Part shown: positions 28,303 to 37,650 of the stretch, in pieces
Layout of the letters: each line of letters starts with the position of its first letter
Position numbering within the stretch: the stretch's first letter is position 1
Origin: Cyanidium caldarium
Lineage: Eukaryota > Rhodophyta > Bangiophyceae > Cyanidiales > Cyanidiaceae
DNA length: 64,000 nt
Assembly: GCA_026184775.1 (NCBI GenBank)
Contig: JANCYW010000008.1
Coordinates: forward strand, 1-64,000
Reading direction: 5' to 3'
Notes under the pieces: model-generated
Databases searched by the model: none
The model's input: only the letters and a program-made list of their open reading frames with translations
What the model was told of the DNA's origin: nothing
Position numbers and translations under genes: made by a program

Positions 28303-29589
28303 CTACACTGCATTCACGGTCTGCGGTCGGGTCTCCCGCCAAAAGGCGGCCATGCCGCGTTTGAGCCGCCAGGTGAACGTGACCGCCGTCACCGCACTCA
28401 TCACCACCAATATCGACATGCTGAGCGCGGTGAGGATGATCATGATCACCAACGTCGCCACCGTCGGGCCGATGTAATGCCACCACTGTACGCTCACGTG
28501 CGCCAATGCCAGAGTGGGAAAAGCGGTCGCCCAGTAGTCCATGTTGAGGCGCACGCGTCCTCGCAGCAACACCACGCCGCGCACTCGGAACATCAGCAGC
28601 AGCAGAAACAGCGCCGAGTAAAAGAATGCCAGCGATAACAGCGGGAAAAACTTTTCCCTCGGCCCGCCGGGCTCGTGCAGCGAATTGCGCAGCAAAAACC
28701 AGGACGACGACGCCAACGACAGCGGGCCCAACACCATGAACAGCGTGGGCGACGTCGTCGGCACCGGTCGGTCGGGCAGTCGCTGAAACATCGACACGTA
28801 TAAGATGATGAGGAAGAACACGCCCACCGAGAAAGAGTACATGCCCACCTGCGGCAGGTTGATCTCCGTGGAGACGATCACCAGGAAAAAGTGCCCGATG
28901 ACCGGCAGGGTGTACACTGGCCTCACATTCGCCAGCGAGCGCGACGTGCCGTACAACCAGTCGCCGAGCAGGATGAGGCTGACGAGCAGCCACACGGCCC
29001 AGAAGATCCAGAAGAACACCTCGTGTACCGTCCCCTGCTGCAGGTATCCCGGCGCGGCAGCCAGCAGCCCGATGCACGTCATCACGGGCACCGTGAAGTA
29101 CGTGGCGGTGTCGCTGCTGTTCCACTCGTCCGCCACCATCTCCGGGGCGACGCGCCACTTGAGGACGTACAGCGCCACCAGGAGCGTGTTGAGCGTCAGC
29201 GTGATAAACCACAGCACGTTGGACACCGTCAGCGGCACCACGAACGCATATGTGCCGAGCGCTTGCCACAGCAGGGTCGCTGCAGAGTAGGAGAAGGGAA
29301 TGGAGAAGCTGCTGACCGGGAGGCTGTGCGCGAACGCGTGCCTGCGGGAGGCCGCGCGCGTCGCGGTCTCCGCGCCGCACTGCTTGCACACGTTGACCGT
29401 CACCGTGGCAGTCGATGACATGCGCTCCAGAGCATCTTCGTCACCGTTATTCGTCGCGCAGCTGCTGCTCCCGTCGGGCCGAAAGTCCCCCGACGCCGGT
29501 TTGGAGCCGTCGTCGTGCTCGACGCCACCACCGCCGTTCAGGGCGGGTGCGGCCTCGGGCGGCTCTTCGGTCTCCTCAGAATGGTCCAT
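28303..29589 (-). CDS. SLAC1/TehA-family anion channel or tellurite-resistance/dicarboxylate transporter
   Basis: This 428-residue polytopic protein has about ten hydrophobic segments from residue 95 on. The first transmembrane block, VSSFSIPFSYSAATLLW, matches the PxSxFxIPLG-type start of the TehA/SLAC1 fold, and E-x-x-x-x-D after a cytosolic basic stretch also fits. The N-terminal roughly 85 residues are acidic and disordered with a CKQC pair. Plant members are slow anion channels and fungal and bacterial ones are dicarboxylate or sulfite exporters, so the ion cannot be told from sequence alone. It is convergent with SQD1 (about 140 bp) and divergent from the proteasome gene. Confidence 0.82.
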   Translation of the reverse strand: MDHSEETEEPPEAAPALNGGGGVEHDDGSKPASGDFRPDGSSSCATNNGDEDALERMSSTATVTVNVCKQCGAETATRAASRRHAFAHSLPVSSFSIPFSYSAATLLWQALGTYAFVVPLTVSNVLWFITLTLNTLLVALYVLKWRVAPEMVADEWNSSDTATYFTVPVMTCIGLLAAAPGYLQQGTVHEVFFWIFWAVWLLVSLILLGDWLYGTSRSLANVRPVYTLPVIGHFFLVIVSTEINLPQVGMYSFSVGVFFLIILYVSMFQRLPDRPVPTTSPTLFMVLGPLSLASSSWFLLRNSLHEPGGPREKFFPLLSLAFFYSALFLLLLMFRVRGVVLLRGRVRLNMDYWATAFPTLALAHVSVQWWHYIGPTVATLVIMIILTALSMSILVVMSAVTAVTFTWRLKRGMAAFWRETRPQTVNAV

Positions 29590-30167
29590 AAGCCGTGCCC
29601 GAGAGAGGGATTGGAGGAGATGGAGCGCTCAGATCATTGTGGCAGGTTGTGTGTCCTTCACAAGAGCGTTCATGACCCCCTACTCTGGATACTTTCGTCG
29701 ACGTCGCTGCAAGCCGCTCTCGACTTGCCCAGCGCCCGCATCGAGACCGCACCCGTTTCGACAGGCCGCGCCACCGACCCGCGAGCGCGCCGCTGCGTGG
29801 AAAGCCGATGCCGCGAGGGAGCAATCGTCGGAGAATATACGGGAGCGAAGATGTGGGGTGAGGAGGATATCGGCGTCTGTAAACGGTTGCTTGAAACAAA
29901 GGACGGGAAGGGCGAATCGACAGCCCACATCGCAGTCTCCAGTCGTAATCAACATTCTGGCCGTCACTCGACTTTAGTGTGTGAACGTATCCCATAGCGC
30001 CCTGAGGCACACGCTCCCTCCTCCCCATCCATTCTCTCTCGCTCGCCTTCCCTCTGCTCCCGACACCTTCCCTCCTCTCCCCGCCTCGATGCAACCCTCC
30101 TCCCCACCCATTCTCTCTCGCTCGCTTTTCCTCTGCTCCCGATACCTTCCCTCCCCTCCCCGCCTCG
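29590..30167. other. Divergent upstream region with a 79-bp tandem duplication
   Basis: About 580 bp lie between the SLAC1-like and proteasome genes. From about 30016 a 79-bp pyrimidine-rich unit is repeated twice, and each copy ends in CCGCCTCGATGCAACC, so the start codon at 30168 has an upstream twin at 30089 in another frame. No RNA gene is seen. Confidence 0.8.
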
Positions 30168-31124
30168 ATGCAACCGACGCTCGACGACGGAAACCGCAAT
30201 TCCGCGCTCCGCGTTTCCGCTTTCGCCTCTCCCCCACCACACTTCCCTCACGCTTCCCTCATGCGCTCGCCCCACTTTTTGGACCGCACCTTCGCGGTGC
30301 ACGATCACCAAGCAGACCGACTGCCGACGCATCCGCTCCACTCCGCGGCGCCCGCCGCTTCCCAGTGGACGCAACTGCAGGAGGCAGTGGCGGCGGCGCC
30401 GATCCGCTTCCTGCACGGCACCACCACGCTGGCGTTTGTGTTTCAGCACGGCATCATCGTGGCGGTGGATTCGCGTGCCTCCATGGGCCAGTACATCGGA
30501 TCGGGCTCGGTGAGGAAGATCATCGAGATCAATCCCTACCTCCTGGGCACCATGGCGGGCGGCGCGGCGGACTGCTCTTTCTGGGAGCGCTACCTGGGCA
30601 TGCGCTGCCGCCTGTACGAGCTGGAACACAAGGAGCGCATATCGGTGGCGGCCGCCTCCAAGCTGCTGGCCAATATCGTGTACCGGTACAAGGGCATGGG
30701 GCTGTCGATGGGCACTATGATAGCCGGCTGGGACAAGACCGGCCCGCAGCTGTACTATGTGGATAACGACGGCACGCGACTGCACGGCAAGCGCTTCTCG
30801 GTCGGCTCCGGGTCGACGTTTGCGTACGGCGTGCTGGATCAAGAATACCAGTGGGATATGGAGCCGGCTGCGGCCGCCGAGCTGGGGCGCCGGGCCGTGT
30901 TCCACGCCACCCACCGCGACGCCTTCAGCGGCGGCTACATCAACGTGTATCACGTGCGCGCGGACGGCTGGGTGAACCTGTCGCACGACGATTCGGGCAT
31001 TGCCAAGTTTCGTGAGTACATCGGATACGAGCGATACGTGAAGAAAACGGCCGCGATAACGCAGGAGCGACCGAGGGAAGTGGAGGGCGAAGTGCGGGAG
31101 GCTCAGGAACGCATGGCGATATGA
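30168..31124 (+). CDS. PSMB5: 20S proteasome subunit beta-5 (chymotrypsin-like)
   Basis: This catalytic subunit of the 20S core cleaves after hydrophobic residues. The mature N-terminus follows HG, with Thr85 as the nucleophile ([20 protein letters not shown]). Counting from it, Asp17, Arg19 and Lys33 are all present, so it should be active. Other family blocks are [48 protein letters not shown] and [15 protein letters not shown]. The start could be 30168 or ATG 30261, giving propeptides of 84 or 53 residues. The C-terminal extension after the last strand is Arg/Glu-rich and a little long. It is convergent with the DMT transporter by 75 bp. Confidence 0.96.
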   Translation: MQPTLDDGNRNSALRVSAFASPPPHFPHASLMRSPHFLDRTFAVHDHQADRLPTHPLHSAAPAASQWTQLQEAVAAAPIRFLHGTTTLAFVFQHGIIVAVDSRASMGQYIGSGSVRKIIEINPYLLGTMAGGAADCSFWERYLGMRCRLYELEHKERISVAAASKLLANIVYRYKGMGLSMGTMIAGWDKTGPQLYYVDNDGTRLHGKRFSVGSGSTFAYGVLDQEYQWDMEPAAAAELGRRAVFHATHRDAFSGGYINVYHVRADGWVNLSHDDSGIAKFREYIGYERYVKKTAAITQERPREVEGEVREAQERMAI

Positions 31125-31199
31125 GCAGCATGAAAAGTGCAGAGGGTGCCGCAAAGCAAGGTTGCTCTCATGACCGTCGTCGCCACCACCAGCGATACC

Positions 31200-32864
31200 T
31201 CAACGCCGGCGCTGTTGTTCGTGGCCGTTCACCGACCCCACCGCGTCTCGACTCTCTTGCGTTTCCGCCTGCTCCTTCTCACTGTGGCGCAGCTGTCGGA
31301 ACCGTTGTTGAAACTCCGGATTCAGCGCCTGGTTGATCAACACTGCCGCTAAAATCAATGCTCCACCGACGCCACCTTTGAGCGACATGCTCTCGCCCAG
31401 CAGCGCCGCCGTAAAGGCCACCGCGAAGAGCGGCTCCAGGCAGAAGATCACCGAGGTCTCCTCGGCGCTCACCCGACTGATGGCAATGGTCTGCAGGATC
31501 ACCGCGGTCGCCGTGGTCACCAGACCGGTGTACAACAGCGCGCCAGCCACTGCCGGTCCGTTCTCCGCCACCTGCCGCACGATATCGCCCCAATCGACGC
31601 CGCTGCCACCCATCAGCGACGACACCGCATACCACGCGGCGCTATATAACGCCACCACCGTCAGATTGATCGACGCCACTTGCAGCGGACGGCCCGGGTA
31701 ATCGCGCGTCAAACTCTCCACCATCATGAAACCGGCGCCGAAAAACACCGCCTGCATAAACGACCACACATCGTACACGGTGGTCATGGTGGTCTCGTCC
31801 AGCTCCAACAGGCCGACGCCGAGCACCGCCAACGCCGCCGACGCCCACATGCGCAGCTGCACGCGTTTCCGAAACAGCGTCCATTCCAGGAACGGCACCA
31901 ACACCACCGTGAGTGAACACAGAAACGCCGACTTGTTGGCGTCGGTCTCGATCAGCCCGACCGCCTGCGAAAAGTAACCGGCGAACACGATGGTGCCCAG
32001 CAGGAACGCGCGCCCTAAAAACTCCGCCCGACCCGCCCGAGTATCCCGCGAAGAGGTGAGCGTGGCGGTGGTGCCGTTGGCAGCCGCTGCCGACTCGCTC
32101 CGTTTCCCGTTGTTGGAGGCACTGGGATGTTCCCGACTCTCCGTCGCCACCGACTCGGATGACCACGGCCAGTGCCGTATCAGCGCGCGTATGGTGAACG
32201 GCAGCATGGCCAGGGCGGCGATGCCGAAGCGCGCAAAAGCGCCTGCGGAGACATCCAGCGAGTCGGCGTCGCCGATGAACTTGACCGTGGCGAAGTTGGT
32301 GCCCCATATGGCCGCCACCACCAGCAGCAACCCGCGCGGCCACAGGAAATCCCACGCCAGCGCCTGTGCAATGGGCGCTGGCGGCGGCGGTCCTTCCGGC
32401 TCCCACTCGCCGTCGTCGAGCTCGGGTGCCGGCGGCACCGTGCCGTTCTGCGCCCCATCGATTGGTTCCTTGTCCGACCTTTGGTCCTCCGCTAGCGTTG
32501 GTGTCCGCTTTGGTTGGCGTTCCGGATTGGCTGGCGTCGCAGCAGTGCGGCGCTCCTCGGACGTTGACGCTCGCAGTCGGCAAAGGCGGAGTGGTGCGGG
32601 CCAGCGAGCCGAGCGCCAAGATGGTGAACCGCTCCGTGCCCGCCAGCGTGCCTTCGAGCGAGAACGCCCATCGAATTCCAACTGCCGACACCGCAGCACC
32701 GCGCTCGTCGTCACCCACGCCCATTCGCGCCAGTGCCGTCCACCACAACACGTAGACCCCGCCGCATCGGTGTTCCCGAAGCAGCCGGCCACCGCGACCT
32801 TGTCTGCCGTTCCACGTCGTTCCTGTCCGCTTGCATCCTCCACAGAATCCATCTCCACGCCCAT
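31200..32864 (-). CDS. EamA/DMT-family transporter
   Basis: This polytopic protein of 554 residues has ten predicted helices in two EamA repeats. Repeat 1 begins LLLVVAAIWGTNFATVKF, the classic W-G-x-N-F start of the drug/metabolite transporter group, and repeat 2 includes TVYDVWSFMQAVFFGAGFMM and, near the end, SAEETSVIFCLEPLFAV followed by a Gly-rich helix. The first roughly 165 residues are soluble and Arg/Thr/Ser-rich, so organelle targeting is possible but unproven. Substrates of this family range from amino acids to purines and phosphates, and none can be assigned here. A disordered Ser/Asn-rich loop (about residues 240-270) splits repeat 1. Confidence 0.85.
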   Translation of the reverse strand: MGVEMDSVEDASGQERRGTADKVAVAGCFGNTDAAGSTCCGGRHWREWAWVTTSAVLRCRQLEFDGRSRSKARWRARSGSPSWRSARWPAPLRLCRLRASTSEERRTAATPANPERQPKRTPTLAEDQRSDKEPIDGAQNGTVPPAPELDDGEWEPEGPPPPAPIAQALAWDFLWPRGLLLVVAAIWGTNFATVKFIGDADSLDVSAGAFARFGIAALAMLPFTIRALIRHWPWSSESVATESREHPSASNNGKRSESAAAANGTTATLTSSRDTRAGRAEFLGRAFLLGTIVFAGYFSQAVGLIETDANKSAFLCSLTVVLVPFLEWTLFRKRVQLRMWASAALAVLGVGLLELDETTMTTVYDVWSFMQAVFFGAGFMMVESLTRDYPGRPLQVASINLTVVALYSAAWYAVSSLMGGSGVDWGDIVRQVAENGPAVAGALLYTGLVTTATAVILQTIAISRVSAEETSVIFCLEPLFAVAFTAALLGESMSLKGGVGGALILAAVLINQALNPEFQQRFRQLRHSEKEQAETQESRDAVGSVNGHEQQRRR

Positions 32865-33233
32865 CCACTCCTCCGCGCCCTACTCTACGCCAACGAAGAC
32901 CATTCTCCGCCTTGTTTACGCCTCAATCACCCCGCGCTCGTGGATGCTCCTCACGCCCGCGATGGAAACGATCGTGCACACACCGCGCCGGCGCGCGCGT
33001 ACAATCTGCGCGCACATCCCCGATCCGATGAGGGCGCGTGCGCGCGGAGGAGGTTCGCCGGTTCTCCGTCGACGATCCGTGGACCGATCAACGGGTCGCA
33101 ACGACGGCAGCGAGGCGAGAAGGTTGAAGTCGTCAGGGACGTCCCACTTGAAACACTCGAACACATATCCGCCACTGTCCGCTATCCCGACCCGCCATTC
33201 TGTCTCTGTCTTTGGAAAACCCACCGTGTTACG
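32865..33233. other. Spacer between the DMT transporter and glutaminyl cyclase 2
   Basis: About 370 bp upstream of the minus-strand transporter. A 102-codon minus-strand frame (33224-32916) crosses it but has no recognisable domain and I do not call it. No repeat or RNA is seen. Confidence 0.5.
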
Positions 33234-34277
33234 CTACGTTCCACCTCGGCACGACTCCGTCTCCCGGATGGCATACAGCCGCGGCCAGCACTTGCCGGTG
33301 GCGTACATGCAGTGGCGCTGTCGGTCCCACGCCAGCCCGTTCAGCACGTCCACCGGGTGGTTTGGCAGCTGGTGCTCGGGTTGCAGCAGACCGCGCAGAT
33401 CGATCCAGCGTTTGGCACACCAGGTGGCTGGATCGACCACCACCACGAAATCGCTGAGGAACACGTTGCACCACAACTCGTCGGCGCCAGGCACCCATTC
33501 CAGATCGTTCAGATGCCATATGGCGGACGGCACGCCTCGTTCCCGATACACCTCGCGCAGGTGCGGTGGCAGGCGCACGCGCTGCACTTGCCGCACCGCA
33601 CACGTATCCGGGTCCAGCACGCGCACGCAGTCGGTGCCGTCGCTGACGTAGAGGCAATCGCGGTGGGCGTCGTAAGTGGCGCCCCAACCCTCGTAGTCGC
33701 ACTCGAAGTGATGCAGTCGCTGCAGCGTCGAGGCATCGTACACGAAGCCGCAGCCCGATAGCCAGGTCAGCTGCACCAGTCGATGGCGCGGCAGCGGCAG
33801 GTAGGCCAGCCCCTCGGCGAAATGCGGCGGCGGCACGGCCACGGCCCGCAACACCGCACCGCTGCACCGATCCACACACCGCAGACTGGAGTGGTGCACC
33901 AACCCGGTGGACTCGAAGAAGGCGTCCGTGAGAGAGTCTGCCACAGCAAACGCCTCTGGGGCATATACCAGACCCTGAGTAAAAGCGGCGGGGTCGTGTG
34001 GGTACGACTCCAGCAGTTTGTAGGAAGAGACACTCCCCGAGGCCGCCTTCCACTGCGCGGTACAGGAAGCGCGCCGCAGAGGCAGTGATCGCATTCGGTG
34101 AGAGCGGGAGAAGGGTGAGCGTGCCGCTAGGGTGCCAGCCGGTCTTCGATGAAGAGAGAAGCAACGTCGAAGCTTCGATCGCCAACGCCACCGACGGTCG
34201 ACCTCGACCGATACTCGCGCCTCCCGGAGGCGTTGCCAGCTGTTCAGCGCGGGCGGCAGCGCCCACTGCACGCGCAT
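33234..34277 (-). CDS. Glutaminyl-peptide cyclotransferase, second copy without membrane tail
   Basis: This second glutaminyl cyclase of the same beta-propeller family has 347 residues. Motifs are LLESYPHDPAAFTQGLVY, FFESTGLVHHSSLRCVD, FAEGLAYL, LVQLTWLSGCGFVYD, LYVSDGTD, LNDLEWV, ELWCNVFLSDFVVVVDP and DVLNGLAWD followed by YATGKCWPRLY. These are closer to the usual plant and bacterial form than copy 1, including LYVSDGTD, which copy 1 lacks. The N-terminus is basic with no clean signal peptide, so it may go to an organelle or use ATG 34094. The absence of the C-terminal helix seen in copy 1 suggests a different compartment. It is divergent from RFC5. Confidence 0.88.
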   Translation of the reverse strand: MRVQWALPPALNSWQRLREARVSVEVDRRWRWRSKLRRCFSLHRRPAGTLAARSPFSRSHRMRSLPLRRASCTAQWKAASGSVSSYKLLESYPHDPAAFTQGLVYAPEAFAVADSLTDAFFESTGLVHHSSLRCVDRCSGAVLRAVAVPPPHFAEGLAYLPLPRHRLVQLTWLSGCGFVYDASTLQRLHHFECDYEGWGATYDAHRDCLYVSDGTDCVRVLDPDTCAVRQVQRVRLPPHLREVYRERGVPSAIWHLNDLEWVPGADELWCNVFLSDFVVVVDPATWCAKRWIDLRGLLQPEHQLPNHPVDVLNGLAWDRQRHCMYATGKCWPRLYAIRETESCRGGT

Positions 34278-34598
34278 CGCCGTGAACCCCTCCCGTCCTG
34301 GCAACGGGCAGTGCGCTGCCTCATTCACGGTCTCGGGCCATCCGCCTCCTCCACCGTCTCGTAACGTCGCACGCCGACGAGACCCGGTGGACCGCCCGAG
34401 AAAACCCCCGCTCCAAGCGCCCGCTGCCGCGCATCGCTCGGCATCGTCGTCGGTGTCGTTGGCGCCAGACTCGACCATTGAGGACGCGCGCCTCCTCGAC
34501 CGCGCGTCTTTCTCTCGCAGATCCGTCGCTATTGACATCTTCTCATCGTTATACCTCCCGCCGGATCTTGCAATCACGCATCGCGTCCCCGAGATCCC
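34278..34598. other. Divergent upstream region of glutaminyl cyclase 2 and RFC5
   Basis: About 320 bp, GC-rich, with a pyrimidine-rich segment (CTCGACCGCGCGTCTTTCTC, about 34495) before RFC5. No repeat or RNA gene is seen. Confidence 0.5.
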
Positions 34599-35741
34599 AT
34601 GGAGGTGCCAGACGCGTCCGGAAAGGCGCCGCTCATCTCCCCCTCCTCGCCTCTGTCGGGCACGGCCGACACGCTCTGGCTGGAAAAATACCGTCCGCAA
34701 CGACTGGACGACCTGGTATCGCACCGAGAGATCATCGCCACGCTGCGCCGCATGCTGGCCAACGGCACCCTGCCGCACCTTCTGTTCTACGGCCCGCCGG
34801 GCACCGGCAAGACGTCGACCATCCTGGCGTGTGCGCGGGAAATGTACGGCGAGCACGTGCCGTCCATGGTGCTGGAGCTGAACGCGTCCGACGAGCGCGG
34901 CATCGACGTGGTGCGCGAGCAGATCAAGACTTTCGCCTCGACGCGCTGCATCTTCGCCGCCGGGCCATCGGTCAAGCTGATCGTGCTGGACGAGGCCGAT
35001 GCCATGACGCCGGTGGCGCAGGCGGCGCTGCGGCGGGTGATGGAAAAGTACACCGCCAACGCTCGTTTCTGTATCGTGTGCAACTACGCCAACAAGATCA
35101 TCCCGGCGATACAATCGCGGTGCATGCGATTTCGCTTCGCGCCGCTGTGCACCGAGGACATGGTGCCACGGCTGCGACAGATCGCCGACGCCGAGCGCGT
35201 GCAGGTCACCGACGACGGAATGCAAGCGCTGACCCAGCTGAGCGGTGGCGATATGCGCCGCTGCATTCACGTAATGCAGAGCACCTCATTGGCGGCGCCG
35301 GACCATCGGGTTACCGCCGCCGCCGTATACACCAACACCGGCCATCCCAGCCCGCAGGACTTGCACGCCATCGTGGAGGCGCTGTGGAGGCGTGAATTGG
35401 GTGACGCCTACCGATGCGTGGCCGAGTTGAAGAGCGACAAAAGCCTCGCACTGACCGACATCGTGACCGGCGTGCACGACACCCTGATGCGCACCGACTT
35501 GCCGGTGTCCGCCAAGGCGTTCCTGTACGAGGAGCTGGCGAATTTGGAGTGGCGTCTGGCGTCGGCCACCTCGGAGACGATCCAGATGGGCGCGCTGGTG
35601 GGCGCGTTCCGACTGGCCGCCTCGCTGGTGCCGGATGCACCTGAAGAGAATGGCGGTGGCGCGGGGCGCTCCCGTCAACGACAGCGATTGGCATGGATGT
35701 TGCAGCGGGGTATGAGCAGCGGCACCCGCATCTCCAGCTGA
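34599..35741 (+). CDS. RFC5: Replication factor C subunit 5 (yeast Rfc3)
   Basis: This small subunit of the clamp loader opens PCNA and places it on primed DNA. The protein is 380 residues. RFC boxes are in order: WLEKYRPQRLDDLVSH, Walker A GPPGTGKT (65-72), VLELNASDERGIDVVR, Walker B with DEAD (131-134), ICNYANKIIPA, the arginine-finger SRC (173-175) followed by FRFAPL, and SGGDMRRCIHVMQST. TNTGHPSPQDL and the C-terminal collar with EKIQL-like ETIQMGALVGAF place it with human RFC5/yeast Rfc3 rather than RFC2 or RFC4. The Ser/Arg-rich last 25 residues are extra. It is convergent with the aminotransferase gene. Confidence 0.95.
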   Translation: MEVPDASGKAPLISPSSPLSGTADTLWLEKYRPQRLDDLVSHREIIATLRRMLANGTLPHLLFYGPPGTGKTSTILACAREMYGEHVPSMVLELNASDERGIDVVREQIKTFASTRCIFAAGPSVKLIVLDEADAMTPVAQAALRRVMEKYTANARFCIVCNYANKIIPAIQSRCMRFRFAPLCTEDMVPRLRQIADAERVQVTDDGMQALTQLSGGDMRRCIHVMQSTSLAAPDHRVTAAAVYTNTGHPSPQDLHAIVEALWRRELGDAYRCVAELKSDKSLALTDIVTGVHDTLMRTDLPVSAKAFLYEELANLEWRLASATSETIQMGALVGAFRLAASLVPDAPEENGGGAGRSRQRQRLAWMLQRGMSSGTRISS

Positions 35742-35874
35742 AAAGCAGGCAGCGATGTGCACGACCGTTTACCGACGACACCACGGAGTGACACATGTTG
35801 CGCCGATATCTCCCACCGTATCCACCTCTCTCTCCTGCTCCTCCTGCTCCTCCTGCTCCTCCTGCTCCTCCTCC

Positions 35875-37215
35875 TCATATCACCAGATGTGTCCAGTGGG
35901 CCGGATCGGGCGCCTCTCCGGTCTGAATGGCGCGCACCTGTCGGTACAGTCGTTGCGCCACCGGACCCACGTGGCCGCTGCCCGTTGTCCTCCCGATCGG
36001 TATCACGCGTTCGCCACGCACCACCTGATCGACCGCGGTGATGACCACCGCCGTGCCGGTGGCAAACACCTCGTCGAAGTGCCCCAGCTCGTCCAGCGTC
36101 ACCGGTCGATGCTCCACCGCCATGCCCTCCAGCTGCGTCAACTCCATCAGCGTGCGATTGGTGATGCCCGCCAGCACCGACTCGCTCCACGGGGTGACGT
36201 ACACGTAGCGGTCGCCACGCTCATCCAGGTAACGGATGCCGGCGAAGTTGCTGGTGCCAAACTCCTCGACGTACCGCTGCTCTCGCGCGTCCAGATAGAG
36301 GTTGATGGGGTAACCGCGCGCCTTGGCCTCCATGCTCGGTTTGAGGTCGGCCGCGTAGTTGCCGGCCACTTTCACGTGGCCCACCCCGCGCGGCGCCGCT
36401 CGATCGTACTCGGTGGTGATGTAGGCAGTCACCGGCGCCAGTCCGCCACGATAGTAGTTGCCCACCGGAGTGACCAGCACCAGGAAGGTGTACTCGTCGG
36501 CCGGCCCCAGGCCGATGCGCCCGCCGGAGCCGAACAGCAGGGGTCGCACGTACAGCGAGCCGCCAGCGCCGGCGGCACCGTACGGCGGCACGTATTCGCA
36601 GTTGCGCAGCACACACCGCTGCACCGCCTCCATAAACAGCTCCGGCGGCACCACCGGCATGTTCAACCGGCGCGCCGAGCGCTCCAACCGCGCCGCGTTC
36701 TCCCGCGGCCGGAACAGCCGCACGTGCCTGTCGGCGCAGGCGAACGCCTTCAGGCCCTCAAACACCGACTGGCCGTAGTGCAAAGCGGTGCTGGCGATGT
36801 GCACTGGCATGACCGGCTCCCCGTGCGGGCCGTAATGCACCTCCTCCACCGGTGACCAGCTGTTGGTATCGGCGCGCCAGACGCTCTTCACGTAACAGCT
36901 CGTGGGCACAAAGTCGAACGCCAGGCGCTCCCACGCCAGCGCCGCCGTGCCGACATCGGCCGCGGACTTGACGGCAGATGAGCTGCGGGATGGCACAGTG
37001 GTGGTGGTGGTGGTGCTGGAGCGCCAGTTGCCATCGGCCAGCGCCCGCAATCGCTGCGGCGCGGACGGCAGGAACGACCACCGCCTCGAGACGCGCTGGT
37101 CAGTGAGACGCTTCTGCGGCCGTCCGCTCAGACGCCCGGAGCGGATGGAATGGGCGGGCGCCACAAAACCCATTCGAGCAGGCGCTTCGGTGTCCGACGC
37201 GCCGGTGGAGGGCAT
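35875..37215 (-). CDS. Branched-chain amino acid aminotransferase
   Basis: This PLP enzyme makes the last step of Leu, Ile and Val synthesis, or starts their breakdown. The fold-type IV motifs are VHIASTALHYGQSVFEGLKA, LFRPRENAARL, LYVRPLLFG and VKVAGNYAADLKPSMEAKARG with the PLP Lys at residue 298 from this start, then VEEFGTSNFAGIRYL, TGTAVVITAV and TTGSGHVGP. The first roughly 80 residues are Arg/Ser/Thr-rich and read as an organelle-targeting peptide. ATG 37215 is preferred because it starts that stretch; 37281 is also open. Plastid use for synthesis is likely but a mitochondrial role cannot be excluded. The GGxY/Q positions are those of class IIIa BCATs. Confidence 0.94.
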   Translation of the reverse strand: MPSTGASDTEAPARMGFVAPAHSIRSGRLSGRPQKRLTDQRVSRRWSFLPSAPQRLRALADGNWRSSTTTTTTVPSRSSSAVKSAADVGTAALAWERLAFDFVPTSCYVKSVWRADTNSWSPVEEVHYGPHGEPVMPVHIASTALHYGQSVFEGLKAFACADRHVRLFRPRENAARLERSARRLNMPVVPPELFMEAVQRCVLRNCEYVPPYGAAGAGGSLYVRPLLFGSGGRIGLGPADEYTFLVLVTPVGNYYRGGLAPVTAYITTEYDRAAPRGVGHVKVAGNYAADLKPSMEAKARGYPINLYLDAREQRYVEEFGTSNFAGIRYLDERGDRYVYVTPWSESVLAGITNRTLMELTQLEGMAVEHRPVTLDELGHFDEVFATGTAVVITAVDQVVRGERVIPIGRTTGSGHVGPVAQRLYRQVRAIQTGEAPDPAHWTHLVI

Positions 37216-37281
37216 GGCCGCGGTGAAACGGCCACGGTCGGGCGGCGCTGTGGGTCTAACGTCGACTCGAGGCGGTTCCAC

Positions 37282-37650
37282 TCTGCCTCACAACAACCGC
37301 CCTAGTATCTATCCTGACAGGGCACTCTGTGCAACACGCTCACACTCGTGCTCTCGACGGCACTTTCGTGGTGACGGAGGGCGTGCGGTCCGCGTCGTCG
37401 GGCGGTCCAGACCGCAACGCGCAGCCCGGGCGACCGGTGCCGCAATCGTTGGCGCGCCTCCCACCCGCGAGGGCAGCTGCCGCTGGGAGGCACACACACA
37501 CACACACACAGAGATTGCGCGAAAGGGATCACCCGGACAGGTATATCACCCGAGAGTGGGCTACCTTGGTGCACGAAATGGCCGCGACGGACCGGTAGGT
37601 TCGGATTCTCTGAAAAGCGCTGAAGGTTCTCTCCTGCGCCCGCCTCCGTC
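37282..37650. other. Divergent upstream region of BCAT and MCM9
   Basis: About 370 bp with an (AC)n run of about 20 bases at 37492-37511 and no other structure. It probably contains both promoters. Confidence 0.55.

Noticed and set aside
32916-33224. Minus-strand frame of 102 codons between two minus-strand genes
   Set aside because: The first 30 residues look protein-like, but no domain, membrane segment or targeting signal is present and the rest is Arg-rich.
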